Assembly (NCBI RefSeq): GCF_000597865.1
Contig: NZ_CP007452.1
Coordinates: 1,681,183-1,745,182 of the forward strand
Origin: Peptoclostridium acidaminophilum DSM 3953
Lineage (GTDB): Bacteria; Bacillota; Clostridia; Peptostreptococcales; Peptostreptococcaceae
Direction: 5' to 3'
Length of the DNA: 64,000 bases
Below are positions 16,563 to 25,497 of this stretch, in pieces (positions within the stretch are counted from its first letter, which is position 1; the number at the start of each line of letters is the position of its first letter). The notes under the pieces are model-generated. The model ran no database searches. It worked only from the letters and a program-made list of their open reading frames with translations, and was not told the origin of the DNA. The position numbers and the translations under genes are program-made.

Positions 16563-18104
16563 CTATTCAGCTAATAGATGTGCTGCGAAATCCTTCATAG
16601 ATTCTGCTATCATTTTTCTTATCTCTTCTGTTGATACTGAGCTTCCTGACTCCACTTTGCCTGTGTTTCTCTCTGCTACTATTGAAACACCATCGAAAAG
16701 GTTTGTCATTCTTCCAAGGAAGAGGCTTCCCTTTCCTACTATCATAGTTCTGTTTACTGAGCCTTCTGTAAGGTCGCTTATTGCAAAGCCGATGTATGGT
16801 ACTCCTGATGGTATGTGGCCTTGTGTTGGAGCCCAACCAACCATTCCGTGCTTTTCAACGAAAGCTGCTATGTCTGCTCTTTCTATTTCTTTTCCCATGA
16901 CAGCAAGTGCGCCTATCATCTTGTAGTTGGCCTCTGGAACGTCTCCTGCTCCTGCCGGCTTAGTTATGTCTGGGTTTTGCATTTCTACCGAGTACTTGTC
17001 TACGTCTGTTATTTTAAGTCCGCCTGCTTTTAGTGGGCTTAGAACTAGAGAGCCTATTACAGCCTGTGGAGCTGATCCAGTTGCAACTGTGTGTCTTCCC
17101 ACTAGGTCTGTTCTTAGAATTGGGTTTACTCCGTCGTTTTCGCTAACTAGAACCGCGAAGCCGCCAAGGCAGTCCTCAAGTATTGGCATTTCTTTCTTAA
17201 CGTGGTCTTTTCCGTTCATTCCAAGCTTTGCTGTCGCTCCACCCGCTGCTATTATTACGTTCTTGTATACGCCTGATTTAACTAGCGCCGCTGCCGCTAT
17301 AAGTGCGTGAGTTGGTCCTGCGCAGAAGCCTCTCATGTCTGAGCCTGTCGCGTTAACGCAGCCAGTCATTTCTGCAAGAGCCTTGGCGAAGTTTCCGCCT
17401 CCTCTTTGGTTCATGTCTCCGCAAGCCTCTTCAGAGCACTCTATGATGTAGTCCACTTCAGCTGGGTTTACGTTGTTTTTAGCTATAAGGTTTGCAAGAG
17501 CAAGCACTCCTGATGCCTTAACCGCAAGGTTCTCAAGCATTGTATGAGAGTTTAGGTTCACGTCTACGTCGTGGGCTCTTTTTACGCAGCCTACAAGCTT
17601 GCCGTTATTGTATAGTCCTTCTGCGTGGAACTCGCTTAGCTGCTTTTCTATCTCAGCTAGCTCTACTCCTGCGTTTACGCTCTCTGCAAGGTTGCCTACT
17701 ACAGGGTGAGCTGCAAGCTTAGCCTTTGCTCCCTCTATGAACTCTTTTTCGAAAAGCACAAGGTCGAATACGTCTGATGCAGACATAAGCGCAAGGAACT
17801 CGTCCTGAGGCATTATCTCTCCAAGCTTTCCGTATCTGTCGGCTCCCGCCACTTTCTTGTCTTCTGTCCACCATGGCATTGCTATTTCTCCAAGTGCCTC
17901 TGGAGTCATGCTTCCAATGTATGTCTGGTTTGGAGCGTATGCTACTACGTCTTCAAATGATCTTAAATGCTCAGGCAGCTTTTTTAGGTATTCTGATTCT
18001 GGGTTTACAATCTTTTCTGTTGTCTGAGTTGTTCCGTTGTGCATTATCATGTCTGGTGTGTGCACGAGAACGTATCCCGCACCTTTAAGAACTGGAAAAT
18101 TCAT
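16563..18104 (-). CDS. grdC: Glycine reductase complex component C, subunit GrdC
   Basis: 513-residue large subunit of protein C, with FabH/thiolase-like stretches (ECSEEACGD, MRGFCAGPTHALIAAAALV). With GrdD it converts the Se-carboxymethyl-selenoether on GrdA into acetyl phosphate, the energy-yielding step. The start has GGAGGTGTCAATAT upstream. It is separated from grdA upstream by 282 bases that hold two stable hairpins, so grdCD may have its own promoter. Confidence 0.95.
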   Translation of the reverse strand: MNFPVLKGAGYVLVHTPDMIMHNGTTQTTEKIVNPESEYLKKLPEHLRSFEDVVAYAPNQTYIGSMTPEALGEIAMPWWTEDKKVAGADRYGKLGEIMPQDEFLALMSASDVFDLVLFEKEFIEGAKAKLAAHPVVGNLAESVNAGVELAEIEKQLSEFHAEGLYNNGKLVGCVKRAHDVDVNLNSHTMLENLAVKASGVLALANLIAKNNVNPAEVDYIIECSEEACGDMNQRGGGNFAKALAEMTGCVNATGSDMRGFCAGPTHALIAAAALVKSGVYKNVIIAAGGATAKLGMNGKDHVKKEMPILEDCLGGFAVLVSENDGVNPILRTDLVGRHTVATGSAPQAVIGSLVLSPLKAGGLKITDVDKYSVEMQNPDITKPAGAGDVPEANYKMIGALAVMGKEIERADIAAFVEKHGMVGWAPTQGHIPSGVPYIGFAISDLTEGSVNRTMIVGKGSLFLGRMTNLFDGVSIVAERNTGKVESGSSVSTEEIRKMIAESMKDFAAHLLAE

Positions 18105-18287
18105 ATATTGACACCTCCAAAATTTTTGAAATCATATTTGCTTATTATTAAGCATATTATATATAATGTAGAAATTTGTCATCAGACAGCCTTCCACCAT
18201 ATATCTCTCTTATATCTAAATCTATAAAATAATCTTATCGTAGTTTTCTTGATTATAATTTTTTTGTTAAAATTCCTGCATTTTAAT

Positions 18288-18363
18288 AAATGGGTGATTT
18301 GGAAAATCACCCATTTATACTTTTGCTAAGCATGTGCCGGATAAAACTATCCGGCACATGCTT
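18288..18363 (-). other. Two stable hairpins between grdA and grdC
   Basis: 18328-18363 is a perfect 16-base-pair stem (AAGCATGTGCCGGATA arm, AAAC loop) and 18288-18316 is a 13-base-pair stem (AAATGGGTGATTT arm). Both follow the grdA stop at 18387. U-tracts on the minus strand are weak, so they may be partial terminators or 3'-end stabilisers that keep grdA transcripts abundant relative to grdCD. Confidence 0.6.
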
Positions 18364-18386
18364 TTATTTTTTGGTATATACTGCTA

Positions 18387-18863
18387 TTAGTCGTTGAACT
18401 TACCAAACTGCTCTCTTATTGACTTCATTTCAGCTATTATCGAGTCAACGTCAAGAACCATTTCCATCATACCTATTTGCTCATCGTAAACTGCTGAGTC
18501 TACCGCATCTTTGAATTCTGGCTCAACTGCGTGGAATACTCTTAGTCCCAACTGGACTCCTGCAAGTGGTCCTGCGAATGTAGGGTCTCCTGCTGTAACA
18601 GTTTCAGCAGCTAGTCCTGCTGATTCAGCTTCTGCTGCACCAACAAGAACTACAAGATTCTCTGCTCCAAACTGATCAGCAAAGCCTTTAACCCTATTCT
18701 GATTCTCTAGGTCCATTGCACCAGCAGCTGTTCAGACAAAGCATTCTGTAGCAGAGTAAACTACTTCTGCTGCAGTGCCTTTTAAACATTCTGCGATAGC
18801 AGGACCTGGTATACCGTCTCTGTCACCGATGATGATGACTTTTTTGCCGTCAAACAAACTCAT
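18387..18863 (-). CDS. grdA: Glycine reductase selenoprotein A (thioredoxin-linked copy)
   Basis: 158 residues including selenocysteine at position 44, read from an in-frame TGA at 18734-18732 (TCA on the plus strand). The context is C41-F-V-U44, the CxxU redox centre of selenoprotein A, which carries the carboxymethyl group from GrdB/PB to protein C and is re-reduced by thioredoxin. Ordinary ORF calling sees only the part after the TGA; the true start is ATG 18863 with ATAGGAGGATGG upstream. The gene follows trxB-trxA in the same direction. A near-identical second grdA lies at 21862-22338. Confidence 0.97.
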
Positions 18864-18954
18864 GGTTACCATCCTCCTATAAAAAATTTTAAATCTATAA
18901 AATAAACTCCCGCCAAACGGCCAAAGTCTACTTACTTAATTAAGATAGTAAATA

Positions 18955-19287
18955 TTAGCCAACGTGCTTAGCTATCATTGCATCTATGTTTTCTCTAGTA
19001 GCGTCGTCTTTAGTAACTTCCTCTACCTTTTGTCCACCCTTGTAAAGTGTTATTGTTGGAAGTCCAAGTATTTTTTGGCTTATTGCAAGTCTTCTTGCTG
19101 AGCTTGTGTTGAATTTACGGAATGCAACCTTGCCTTCGTATTTAGCAGCCAGCTCTTCCACGTCAGGCATAAGAGCCTTGCATGGTACACAGCCGTCGCT
19201 GAAGTAATCAACTAGTACATAGCCTTCTGCCTCTAGTACCTCTGCTTGGAATTGATCCTTGTCTATTTCAACTAGTAATGCGCTCAT
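18955..19287 (-). CDS. trxA: Thioredoxin with GCVPC active site
   Basis: 110-residue thioredoxin. The active site is G32-C33-V34-P35-C36 instead of the standard WCGPC, a variant known from glycine-reducing Clostridia. The rest of the fold is normal (FRKFNTS, cis-Pro in [13 protein letters not shown]). It reduces the mixed Se-S form of GrdA during each glycine reductase cycle. It sits between trxB and grdA with a normal ribosome site (AAAGGAGATGACTTTTA). Confidence 0.95.
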   Translation of the reverse strand: MSALLVEIDKDQFQAEVLEAEGYVLVDYFSDGCVPCKALMPDVEELAAKYEGKVAFRKFNTSSARRLAISQKILGLPTITLYKGGQKVEEVTKDDATRENIDAMIAKHVG

Positions 19288-19372
19288 TAAAAGTCATCTC
19301 CTTTTAAAGTTTTATTATATTATTAACTTTATTGCCATCATTTGAAATCACTAAACATTTTTTTGCTTAATA

Positions 19373-20320
19373 TTACTCTTCGAAGTTAGCCTCAACATAT
19401 TTTTCAGCCTGAGTTGCAGCTATAGCTCCGTCTGCGCATGCAGTAACTACTTGTCTTAGAGACTTGACTCTTATGTCTCCTGCTGCAAATACGCCATCAA
19501 CATTTGTCTTCATGTTGTCGTCTGTTATTATATATCCGGCATCGTCAAGCGTTATCTTGCCCTTGAATACGTCGCTCTTAGGTATGTAGCCTATGAATAC
19601 GAATATTCCGAATGTGCCGTCTTCTTCGTTTGCAAAGTACTCTGTAGTCTCTCCAGTAACAAGGTTCTTGAATACTGCAGATTCAACTATGCCGTCACCC
19701 TTTATTTCTTCTATTGCAGAGTTCCACATGAAGTCTAGCTTAGGATTCTTGAATGCCTTCTCCTGTATAGACTTGGCAGCTCTTAGCTCGTCTCTTCTGT
19801 GAACTATTGTAACCTTTCTTGCAAACTTCGCAAGGTACATAGCCTCTTCAACAGCAGTGTCTCCTCCGCCTACTACGAAAACTTCCATGTCCTCGAAGAA
19901 GTCAGCGTCGCAAGTTGCGCAGTATGATACTCCCTTGCCTGTAAGCTCCTGCTCTCCCGGGCAGCCTGCAAGTCTTGGAGCCGCTCCTGTTGCAAGTATT
20001 ACTGATTTTGCCTTGTACTCGGCTTTTTCGCCTTTTATTACTTTTATCTTGCCGTCAAGGTCAACGTCTACTATCTTGTCCATTACCTTCTCGGCGCCGA
20101 ACTCGTTAGCCTGCTCTTCCATTCTCTCTATAAGTGATGGACCCGTAGCTTCTCTTACTGAGCCTGGGTAGTTTGCAACCTCGTGAGTTATTACTATTTG
20201 TCCTCCGACTTTCTGACCTTCAATCATGATTGTCTTCATCTTGGCTCTGGCTCCGTATAGAGCTGCTGCCAGCCCTGCAGGACCTGAACCTATTATGGCC
20301 AAATCGTATACATTTTCCAC
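19373..20320 (-). CDS. trxB: Thioredoxin reductase
   Basis: 315-residue low-molecular-weight flavoprotein. FAD-binding motif IIGSGPAGLAAALYGARA, redox CATC at C134-C137, NAD(P)H motif VVGGGDTAVEEA and HRRDELRA (the arginines favour NADPH). It passes electrons from NADPH to the GCVPC thioredoxin and so to GrdA. The start is GTG at 20320, with AAGGAGGAAGTCACA upstream. It opens the trxB-trxA-grdA gene group; strong hairpins separate it from grdB upstream. Confidence 0.95.
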   Translation of the reverse strand: MENVYDLAIIGSGPAGLAAALYGARAKMKTIMIEGQKVGGQIVITHEVANYPGSVREATGPSLIERMEEQANEFGAEKVMDKIVDVDLDGKIKVIKGEKAEYKAKSVILATGAAPRLAGCPGEQELTGKGVSYCATCDADFFEDMEVFVVGGGDTAVEEAMYLAKFARKVTIVHRRDELRAAKSIQEKAFKNPKLDFMWNSAIEEIKGDGIVESAVFKNLVTGETTEYFANEEDGTFGIFVFIGYIPKSDVFKGKITLDDAGYIITDDNMKTNVDGVFAAGDIRVKSLRQVVTACADGAIAATQAEKYVEANFEE

Positions 20321-20434
20321 TGTGACTTCCTCCTTAAGATACTTAGCATTATTAAATTTTTTAAAAAATCCGTTATGAATTATGTATCTTACCAGCCTTT
20401 GACGTTTTCATCTCTAATGTGACTATTCAAAGAC

Positions 20435-20517
20435 ATTTTCAAAATATCTTTTAATCCAATAAAAGATACCTTGAAAATACTTATATATTGCAGGCAGGGG
20501 CAAAAGCCCTTGCCTGC
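20435..20517 (-). terminator. Two hairpins after grdB
   Basis: 20490-20517 is a GC-rich stem (GCAGGCAgGGGC / GCCCtTGCCTGC) and 20435-20478 an AT-rich stem (ATTTTCAA..ATCTTTTA / TAAAAGAT..TTGAAAAT). They follow the grdB stop at 20529 and precede trxB. They probably end or trim the grdX-E-A-B transcript, giving trxB-trxA-grdA separate regulation. U-tracts are modest. Confidence 0.65.
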
Positions 20518-20528
20518 ATTTATTGATA

Positions 20529-21845
20529 TTAATAGTTTCTTTCGAATACCGTTTGCTCTTCAACCTCAGTTTGAAGGGCTTCAAGAGCCTTCTCAACTAT
20601 CTTTCTTCTAAGAGCTTTTTCCTCTTCATGAGAAAGAGCTGGGTTTCCAAGTGGGTGAGGTATTGCTATAGCTGGAACTATTCTGTTGGCTCCAACTGTT
20701 AGAGATATTGGAGTAACTGTAGCTATGTGAACTACTGGTATTCCAGATCTTTCTATTTCTTTAACCATAGATGCACCGCATCTAGTACAAGTGCCTCATG
20801 TAGAAGTTAGTATAACAGCATCAACGCCGTCTGCTACTAGTTCCTTAGTGAATTCTTCAGCGAATTTCTTAGAGCTTGCAACAGCAGTACCGTTACCAGT
20901 TGTTGAGTAGAAGTATCTGTGAAGCTCGCCTATTACGCCTTCTTTCTCCATGTCTCTAAGCACGTCTACTGGTATAACCCTGTCTGCATCTTCGTTAGCG
21001 TAGATTGGGTCGTGTCCGCCGTGAGCTGTCTCCCAGCCTTCTGAAGTAAGATCATCTATTCCTTGTATGTCATACTTGCCATACTTAGAAGCTGATGAAG
21101 ACTCTATTCTGTCTGGGTTTCCTTTTGGAACTATACCACCAGAAGTTACTATAGCTATTTTAGCTTTAGACATGTCTTTTATAGCTTTTCCTGGCTCAAC
21201 CTTGTCAAATGAAGGCATTGGATACTCAGTTTCATACTCTTCGCCTTTAAGCTTCTTAACAAGCATAGCGACAGCTCTCTTAGCTCCTCTGTCTTCTTTG
21301 AACATGTTAACCCTGATACCTCTTTCGATGTATCCTTCTGCTGCTGGTCCGCCTATTTCTTCGCCTTTAGCAAGCTTCATAGCGAACTTAGCCATTGCTG
21401 GAAGAGCTGTTCTCATTGCTGCAGCTGAGTTTCCAGTAGATATGATGTATGCGTATTTCTTGAACATGTCAGCGCCTGGGTTTTCGATGTACATACCAGT
21501 TACTGCTGGTATTCCAAGCTCGTCTTGAACAGCCTTAGTAACAGTTGCAGCAGCAACTCCGTATCTTCCTGCGTTGAAAGCTGGTCCAGCTACTACTATG
21601 TCTGGATTGAAAGACTTGATCATTTCAAGTATTCTGTTTTTAGCTTCTACAAGGTTTTCTCCGAAGTATGAGTCTCCGCAAACTACTGTTCCAACAACTT
21701 CTGCATCATCCTTTACAAGGGTTGCAAGGCTCTGGCTTACTGGTGGAAGTGACTCAGCTATGAAAGGCTCGATGTCAGCTTTTTCTTCTCCACCAACACC
21801 TGCGAAGAATTGGTTTATATAATGAACTACTTTAATTTTGCTCAT
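20529..21845 (-). CDS. grdB: Glycine reductase component B selenoprotein, GrdB
   Basis: 438 residues including selenocysteine at position 350, from an in-frame TGA at 20798-20796. Automated calling breaks it into 349-residue and 79-residue frames. The context is ILTST-U-GTCTRCG. A compact hairpin GATGC-GGT-GCATC, beginning about 14 bases after the TGA, is a plausible SECIS. GrdB with the pyruvoyl protein GrdE binds glycine as a Schiff base and transfers the carboxymethyl group onto selenium. ATG 21845, with GGAGGTAAACAC upstream, lies 16 bases after grdA. Confidence 0.97.
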
Positions 21846-21861
21846 GTGTTTACCTCCTCAA

Positions 21862-22338
21862 TTAGTCATTGAACTTGCAGAACTGCTCTCTTATTGACTT
21901 CATTTCAGCTATTATCGAGTCAACATCAAGAACCATTTCCATCATGCCTATTTGCTCATCGTATACTGCTGAGTCTACTGAATCTTTGAATTCTGGTTCA
22001 ACTGCGTGGAATACTCTTAGTCCCAACTGGACTCCTGCAAGTGGTCCTGCGAATGTAGGGTCTCCTGCTGTAACAGTCTCTGCAGCTAGTCCTGCTGATT
22101 CAGCTTCTGCTGCACCAACAAGAACTATCATGTTCTCTGCACCGTACTGCTCAGTAAAGCTCTTAACCCTATTCTGATTCTCTAGGTCCATTGCACCAGC
22201 AGCTGTTCAGACAAAGCATTCTGTTGCAGAGTATACTACTTCTGCTCCAGTGCCTTTTAGACATTCTGCCATAGCAGGACCTGGTATTCCGTCTCTGTCA
22301 CCGATTATGATGACTTTTTTGCCGTCAAATATTGACAT
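21862..22338 (-). CDS. grdA: Glycine reductase selenoprotein A (grdE-grdB-linked copy)
   Basis: 158 residues with Sec44 from TGA at 22209-22207 in C41-F-V-U44. ATG 22338 has CAAAGGAGAGAC upstream. It differs from the copy at 18387-18863 at only a few residues (for example MSIF for MSLF near the start and CKFND for GKFND at the end), and DNA around the TGA is identical over a long stretch. The order grdE-grdA-grdB matches other glycine reductase operons, with this copy under the riboswitch-controlled promoters. Confidence 0.97.
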
Positions 22339-22414
22339 ACCAAAGTCTCTCCTTTGCGTAATAATTTTTATATTATAATGAAGCTTTTTTGCTTATTTAC
22401 GTTTTCGGTTTGGA

Positions 22415-23701
22415 TTAGTATCCTTTAGCAGATAGGTATCCGAAGCCAAGCTCGTTTGTAGCTCCTGTTATAGCCTGGATTTCAACTTCTACACTTCCGT
22501 CAGCTCTTAGAGCTCCGTCGAATCCGCCTGCTATAGTGTCGATGTACTGGATGTGGCCTATAACCTTATCCATTGGAGGAAGTACTATTACCATGTTGGC
22601 GTTACCGTTACTTACAACAGCGTTAGCTCTTACATCGGCGTCAGCAAGTGACTGAGATGCTCCGTCTCTTCCTGCGTACTCGTCTGTAGATATTACAGTC
22701 TTAACGCCTTCTATTTCTATCTTCTTGCAGTTCATTATAAGGTCTGTATCTGGGTTTCCAAAGCCTTCCTGAGATACTATCGCACCGTCAAGTCCTAGGA
22801 ATTTGCAAAGCTTTGCTGTCCAGTTTGAAGATCTTTCCTTGTCAGCAAGGTATACGTTTTCGTTTGTTATTATAACACCAACAAAGTTGATCTCTTTTCC
22901 GTGCATTGCATAAAGCTCTTCAACCATTGGGTTGTTGCAGTGTACGTATGTTGGGTTCTTGTCGCAAGACGAAACGCAGTTTCCGCTTAGTACAGCTCCA
23001 TCCATTACTTCTGTTGGGTATAGTATTGTTGGAACTATTTTCTTCGCGTCTACGCCGTATACATATGTGTCGTGTAGAAGACCTTGTGTTTGAAGCATGT
23101 ACACATATCCTACCTTTGGAAGGTTTGGATACTTTGCTGCTCCTTCGAATATTGTATCAGTTTCATATACTTTTACTTCGTCTGGAGTTACGTTTCTTCC
23201 AGCTTCTCCAAGATATACGCCGGCATTTAGTCCAACCATTCTTAGAGCCTCTTCGTGTCTAGGCTGATCTACGCCGTCTTCCGGCTCAGCTATTACTACA
23301 AGGTTAAGAGTCTTAGAGAAAGGAGTATACTCCGCTCCAGGACCAGTCATGTCTACTATACCTTCCTGGAATCCAACTACTTTTCCAGTTGTTACTACCG
23401 CAGCGCCCTTAAGCACGTGAGTTCTTCCTGAACCTACAGTATCAACCTTGCTTATTACTCCTGGGAATATTCCGCCAGGTCCTTCAACCTTAACCCTTGG
23501 CTCTATAACATCCTTAACCGGAGTTATTCTCACACTCTCTCCTGGACGTGCGATGTCAAGATCTACTGATTTGATGTGTTCAATTGTGCTTAATTTTTTA
23601 ATCATTTCGTCTTTATTTACATAAAGAACCCCATTTTCTACTTTTGTCTCTGCAGCGAACTGAATGTCTTTGATGAAGATATTTCCAAGTTCCAAACGCA
23701 T
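22415..23701 (-). CDS. grdE: Glycine reductase component B proprotein, GrdE
   Basis: 428-residue proprotein. In its family it is autocleaved between Asn and Cys to give two chains, with a carbonyl (pyruvoyl-type) group from the Cys that forms the Schiff base with glycine. Here the site is SGN241-C242VSSC, matching the position described for E. acidaminophilum. GrdE and GrdB form glycine-specific protein B. Start ATG 23701 follows GGAGGTACTTTTAT; the gene lies between grdX and grdA on the minus strand. Confidence 0.96.
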   Translation of the reverse strand: MRLELGNIFIKDIQFAAETKVENGVLYVNKDEMIKKLSTIEHIKSVDLDIARPGESVRITPVKDVIEPRVKVEGPGGIFPGVISKVDTVGSGRTHVLKGAAVVTTGKVVGFQEGIVDMTGPGAEYTPFSKTLNLVVIAEPEDGVDQPRHEEALRMVGLNAGVYLGEAGRNVTPDEVKVYETDTIFEGAAKYPNLPKVGYVYMLQTQGLLHDTYVYGVDAKKIVPTILYPTEVMDGAVLSGNCVSSCDKNPTYVHCNNPMVEELYAMHGKEINFVGVIITNENVYLADKERSSNWTAKLCKFLGLDGAIVSQEGFGNPDTDLIMNCKKIEIEGVKTVISTDEYAGRDGASQSLADADVRANAVVSNGNANMVIVLPPMDKVIGHIQYIDTIAGGFDGALRADGSVEVEIQAITGATNELGFGYLSAKGY

Positions 23702-23832
23702 ATAAAAGTACCTCCTTCAATATATTGAAAAATTGAAAAAATAATATATTACTCTGCTCCAGCTTTGGCCCTTGCAAGCGTTTACCTTTGCAGATAATAA
23801 ATATTGTCAGCGAATCTCAAGCGTGCCACTCT

Positions 23833-24228
23833 CTAGAATTTGATCCCGTTAAGTGTGTGTGCAATAAGATCCAAGTCTACAACCTGAAAGTCGTCTGTTA
23901 CTTTTTCGTCCCATACAGGTGTCTTGTAGTTCTTCTGGAATGTCTCAACTGTTTGAATTGCGCTTTCAATAAGCTTCAGGGAGTCCATATCAAGACCTGT
24001 TCCCGGTTCCACAAATATCGTTCTGTATGGTGTTTCATTTGGCTTTACGCTTCCATACAAAGGATGGGTGAGTATCTTGTAACCAGAATGCACAAGATTT
24101 CTGACATTGTGGAGTACTCCGATATAATCGCAGTCCGATAAAAACGTTATGTTTTTTACCCTGTCAGGTCTCTCTGCCTTTTGGAGAAGCTTTTCCTTCA
24201 CAAGAGGATTATTAGTTATAATCTCCAA
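23833..24228 (-). CDS. grdX: GrdX family protein of unknown function
   Basis: 131-residue cytosolic protein that heads glycine reductase operons; no biochemical role is established. I recognise it by position and by the pattern MEIITNNPLVKEKL, FLSDCDYIGVLHNVRNLVHSGYKILTHPL (residues about 25-60) and ETPYRTIFVEP. Start is TTG at 24228 since GAGGAGGTAATAAAC lies directly upstream; a longer frame to 24366 runs into the riboswitch terminator and is not coding. It is the first gene after three glycine riboswitch modules. Confidence 0.88.
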   Translation of the reverse strand: MEIITNNPLVKEKLLQKAERPDRVKNITFLSDCDYIGVLHNVRNLVHSGYKILTHPLYGSVKPNETPYRTIFVEPGTGLDMDSLKLIESAIQTVETFQKNYKTPVWDEKVTDDFQVVDLDLIAHTLNGIKF

Positions 24229-24327
24229 GTTTATTACCTCCTCTGAAAATGTTTTCCGAATTTTCAAAACTCTAAACCCGCTATTATTTCCTGTGCCGCA
24301 ATACAAACTCCAAAGCGGATTTTGAGT

Positions 24328-24376
24328 ATAAAAAAAAACAGAAAAAACAAAACCATCCCAAGTCATGTTTCTCTGT
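24328..24376 (-). terminator. Expression-platform terminator of riboswitch 1
   Basis: Minus-strand ACAGAGAAA (24376-24368) can pair with TTTTTTCTGT (24347-24338), followed by T8. The first arm overlaps the end of the aptamer's closing sequence, so glycine binding could prevent it: an on-switch. Confidence 0.65.
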
Positions 24377-24381
24377 TTTTA

Positions 24382-24505
24382 TCCAGAGTCTGTCCGAATA
24401 TGGTCCTTTTGCCTGAGAATTTCACCTTGATCCTTTTGGGTAAATCAAGACTTGTCCCTTCGGCGGCCTTTTAGCAAGGCTCTCTTCCATATCCATCGCC
24501 CAGTG
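24382..24505 (-). promoter_or_regulatory. Glycine riboswitch 1 upstream of grdX
   Basis: Minus strand shows the conserved gcvT-motif blocks in order: GAAGAGAGCC, GGCCGCCGAAGGGACAAG, AATTCTCAGGCAAAAGGACC, GGACAGACTCTGG. A single complete aptamer is visible. It has its own promoter at 24540-24568. Confidence 0.93.
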
Positions 24506-24539
24506 ATTGCTATTCATTTTTTCTATAACCTCAATTTGC

Positions 24540-24568
24540 ATTATAAAAAATTGTTCATGCCTTTTCAA
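24540..24568 (-). promoter_or_regulatory. Promoter of riboswitch 1
   Basis: TTGAAA (24568-24563), 17-base spacer, TATAAT (24545-24540) on the minus strand. Confidence 0.85.
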
Positions 24569-24703
24569 TAGTTTTTTGAAAAATAAGTTTAGGAATATTT
24601 TTTCCTGGGTACCAATTCTTTATATATCATCATACTATTGCAAAATAATTTCTCCTGGTGAATCACACTAAAACATTTAAGCCCTTTTGTTTCTCTGTTT
24701 TTA

Positions 24704-24828
24704 TCCAGAGGCTGTCTGGATACGATCCTTTTGCCTGAGAATTTCACTCTTGAATCTAAGCAGGGCTTCAAAAGTTTGTCCCTTCGGCGGCCTTTTAGCA
24801 AGGCTCTCTCCTGTATCCTTCGTCCAGT
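24704..24828 (-). promoter_or_regulatory. Glycine riboswitch 2 upstream of grdX
   Basis: Minus strand again carries GGAGAGAGCC, GGCCGCCGAAGGGACAAA, AATTCTCAGGCAAAAGGATC and GACAGCCTCTGG, ending in the same CTCTGGATAAAAACAGAG hairpin as riboswitch 1. I do not see a strong terminator after it, unlike riboswitches 1 and 3. Confidence 0.93.
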
Positions 24829-24860
24829 TAACATTTAGTTTTCTTATACCTTTAGGTTTA

Positions 24861-24888
24861 ATTATATGTTTTTTTAAAAATAATTCAA
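24861..24888 (-). promoter_or_regulatory. Promoter of riboswitch 2
   Basis: TTGAAT (24888-24883), 16-base spacer, TATAAT (24866-24861) on the minus strand. Confidence 0.8.
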
Positions 24889-25080
24889 TAGGTTTTTGTG
24901 AAGTTATTATTAATTTTTATTATTTTATTGCGTCCTATTTTAATAATAATTCCTAAAAACTCAATTAAGTACTACTGTTATCAACGGACCTAGGGAACGT
25001 CGCTACGTTCCACTGAATAGATATACATGTACGCATTTTGTACAATCGCGCATGCGCACTGCCTTCACTTTCCTTTGCAA

Positions 25081-25117
25081 CAAAAAACAGAGTACCAATC
25101 CACTATTGATACTCTGT
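25081..25117 (-). terminator. Terminator of riboswitch 3
   Basis: ACAGAGT / ACTCTGT stem with an inner AAT/ATT pairing (25087-25117), followed on the minus strand by TTTTTTG. It lies directly after the third aptamer. Confidence 0.8.
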
Positions 25118-25127
25118 CTGATTTCTC

Positions 25128-25243
25128 AATCCAGAGGCTGTCCAGATATAATCCTTTTGCCTGAGAATTTCACATTCCATGTGTGAATGGTTATGTTTGT
25201 CCCTTCGGCGGCCGTTAGGCTCTCTCCTATATCCTTCGTCCAG
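25128..25243 (-). promoter_or_regulatory. Glycine riboswitch 3 upstream of grdX
   Basis: Third copy of the single aptamer on the minus strand: GGAGAGAGCC, GGCCGCCGAAGGGACAAA, AATTCTCAGGCAAAAGGATT and GGACAGCCTCTGG. The variable P3 region differs from copies 1 and 2, so this is an older or diverging duplicate. Confidence 0.93.
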
Positions 25244-25271
25244 TATTGAACTATTAACTTTTATATTTATA

Positions 25272-25300
25272 ATTATATGGGTTTTCATCAAGTTTTTCAA
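25272..25300 (-). promoter_or_regulatory. Promoter of riboswitch 3
   Basis: TTGAAA (25300-25295), 17-base spacer, TATAAT (25277-25272) on the minus strand. Confidence 0.85.
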
Positions 25301-25420
25301 TAACTTTTTGAAACATACTCTATCAGATATTTTTTTAAAGTCCATTCACTTTTTTATAGCAGTCAAATTCTATTTGATTGCCGGCTGCAGTCTTCAAAAA
25401 ATATTTTTTTAAATATTGAC

Positions 25421-25449
25421 TTGAAATAATAATTAATTAGGTATATTAT
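25421..25449 (+). promoter_or_regulatory. Promoter of the divergent tandem riboswitch
   Basis: TTGAAA (25421-25426), 17-base spacer, TATTAT (25444-25449) on the plus strand; a TTGACT overlaps just upstream. Confidence 0.65.
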
Positions 25450-25497
25450 TTGAAGTATAAAATTCTATAATTTTTTCTTATGCAAAACCCAAATGAC

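Noticed and set aside
20796-21845. GrdB as a truncated 349-residue protein
   Set aside because: The stop is an in-frame TGA in the known selenocysteine context of GrdB; the frame continues to 20529.
24589-24834. 81-codon open frame on the minus strand
   Set aside because: It lies across riboswitch 2, whose conserved RNA blocks explain the sequence.
24992-25009. Short palindrome GGAACGTcgctACGTTCC as a possible LexA site
   Set aside because: Spacing between GAAC and GTTC is too long for a LexA core; no gene starts beside it.
25103-25345. 80-codon open frame on the minus strand
   Set aside because: It lies across riboswitch 3 and its promoter; not coding.
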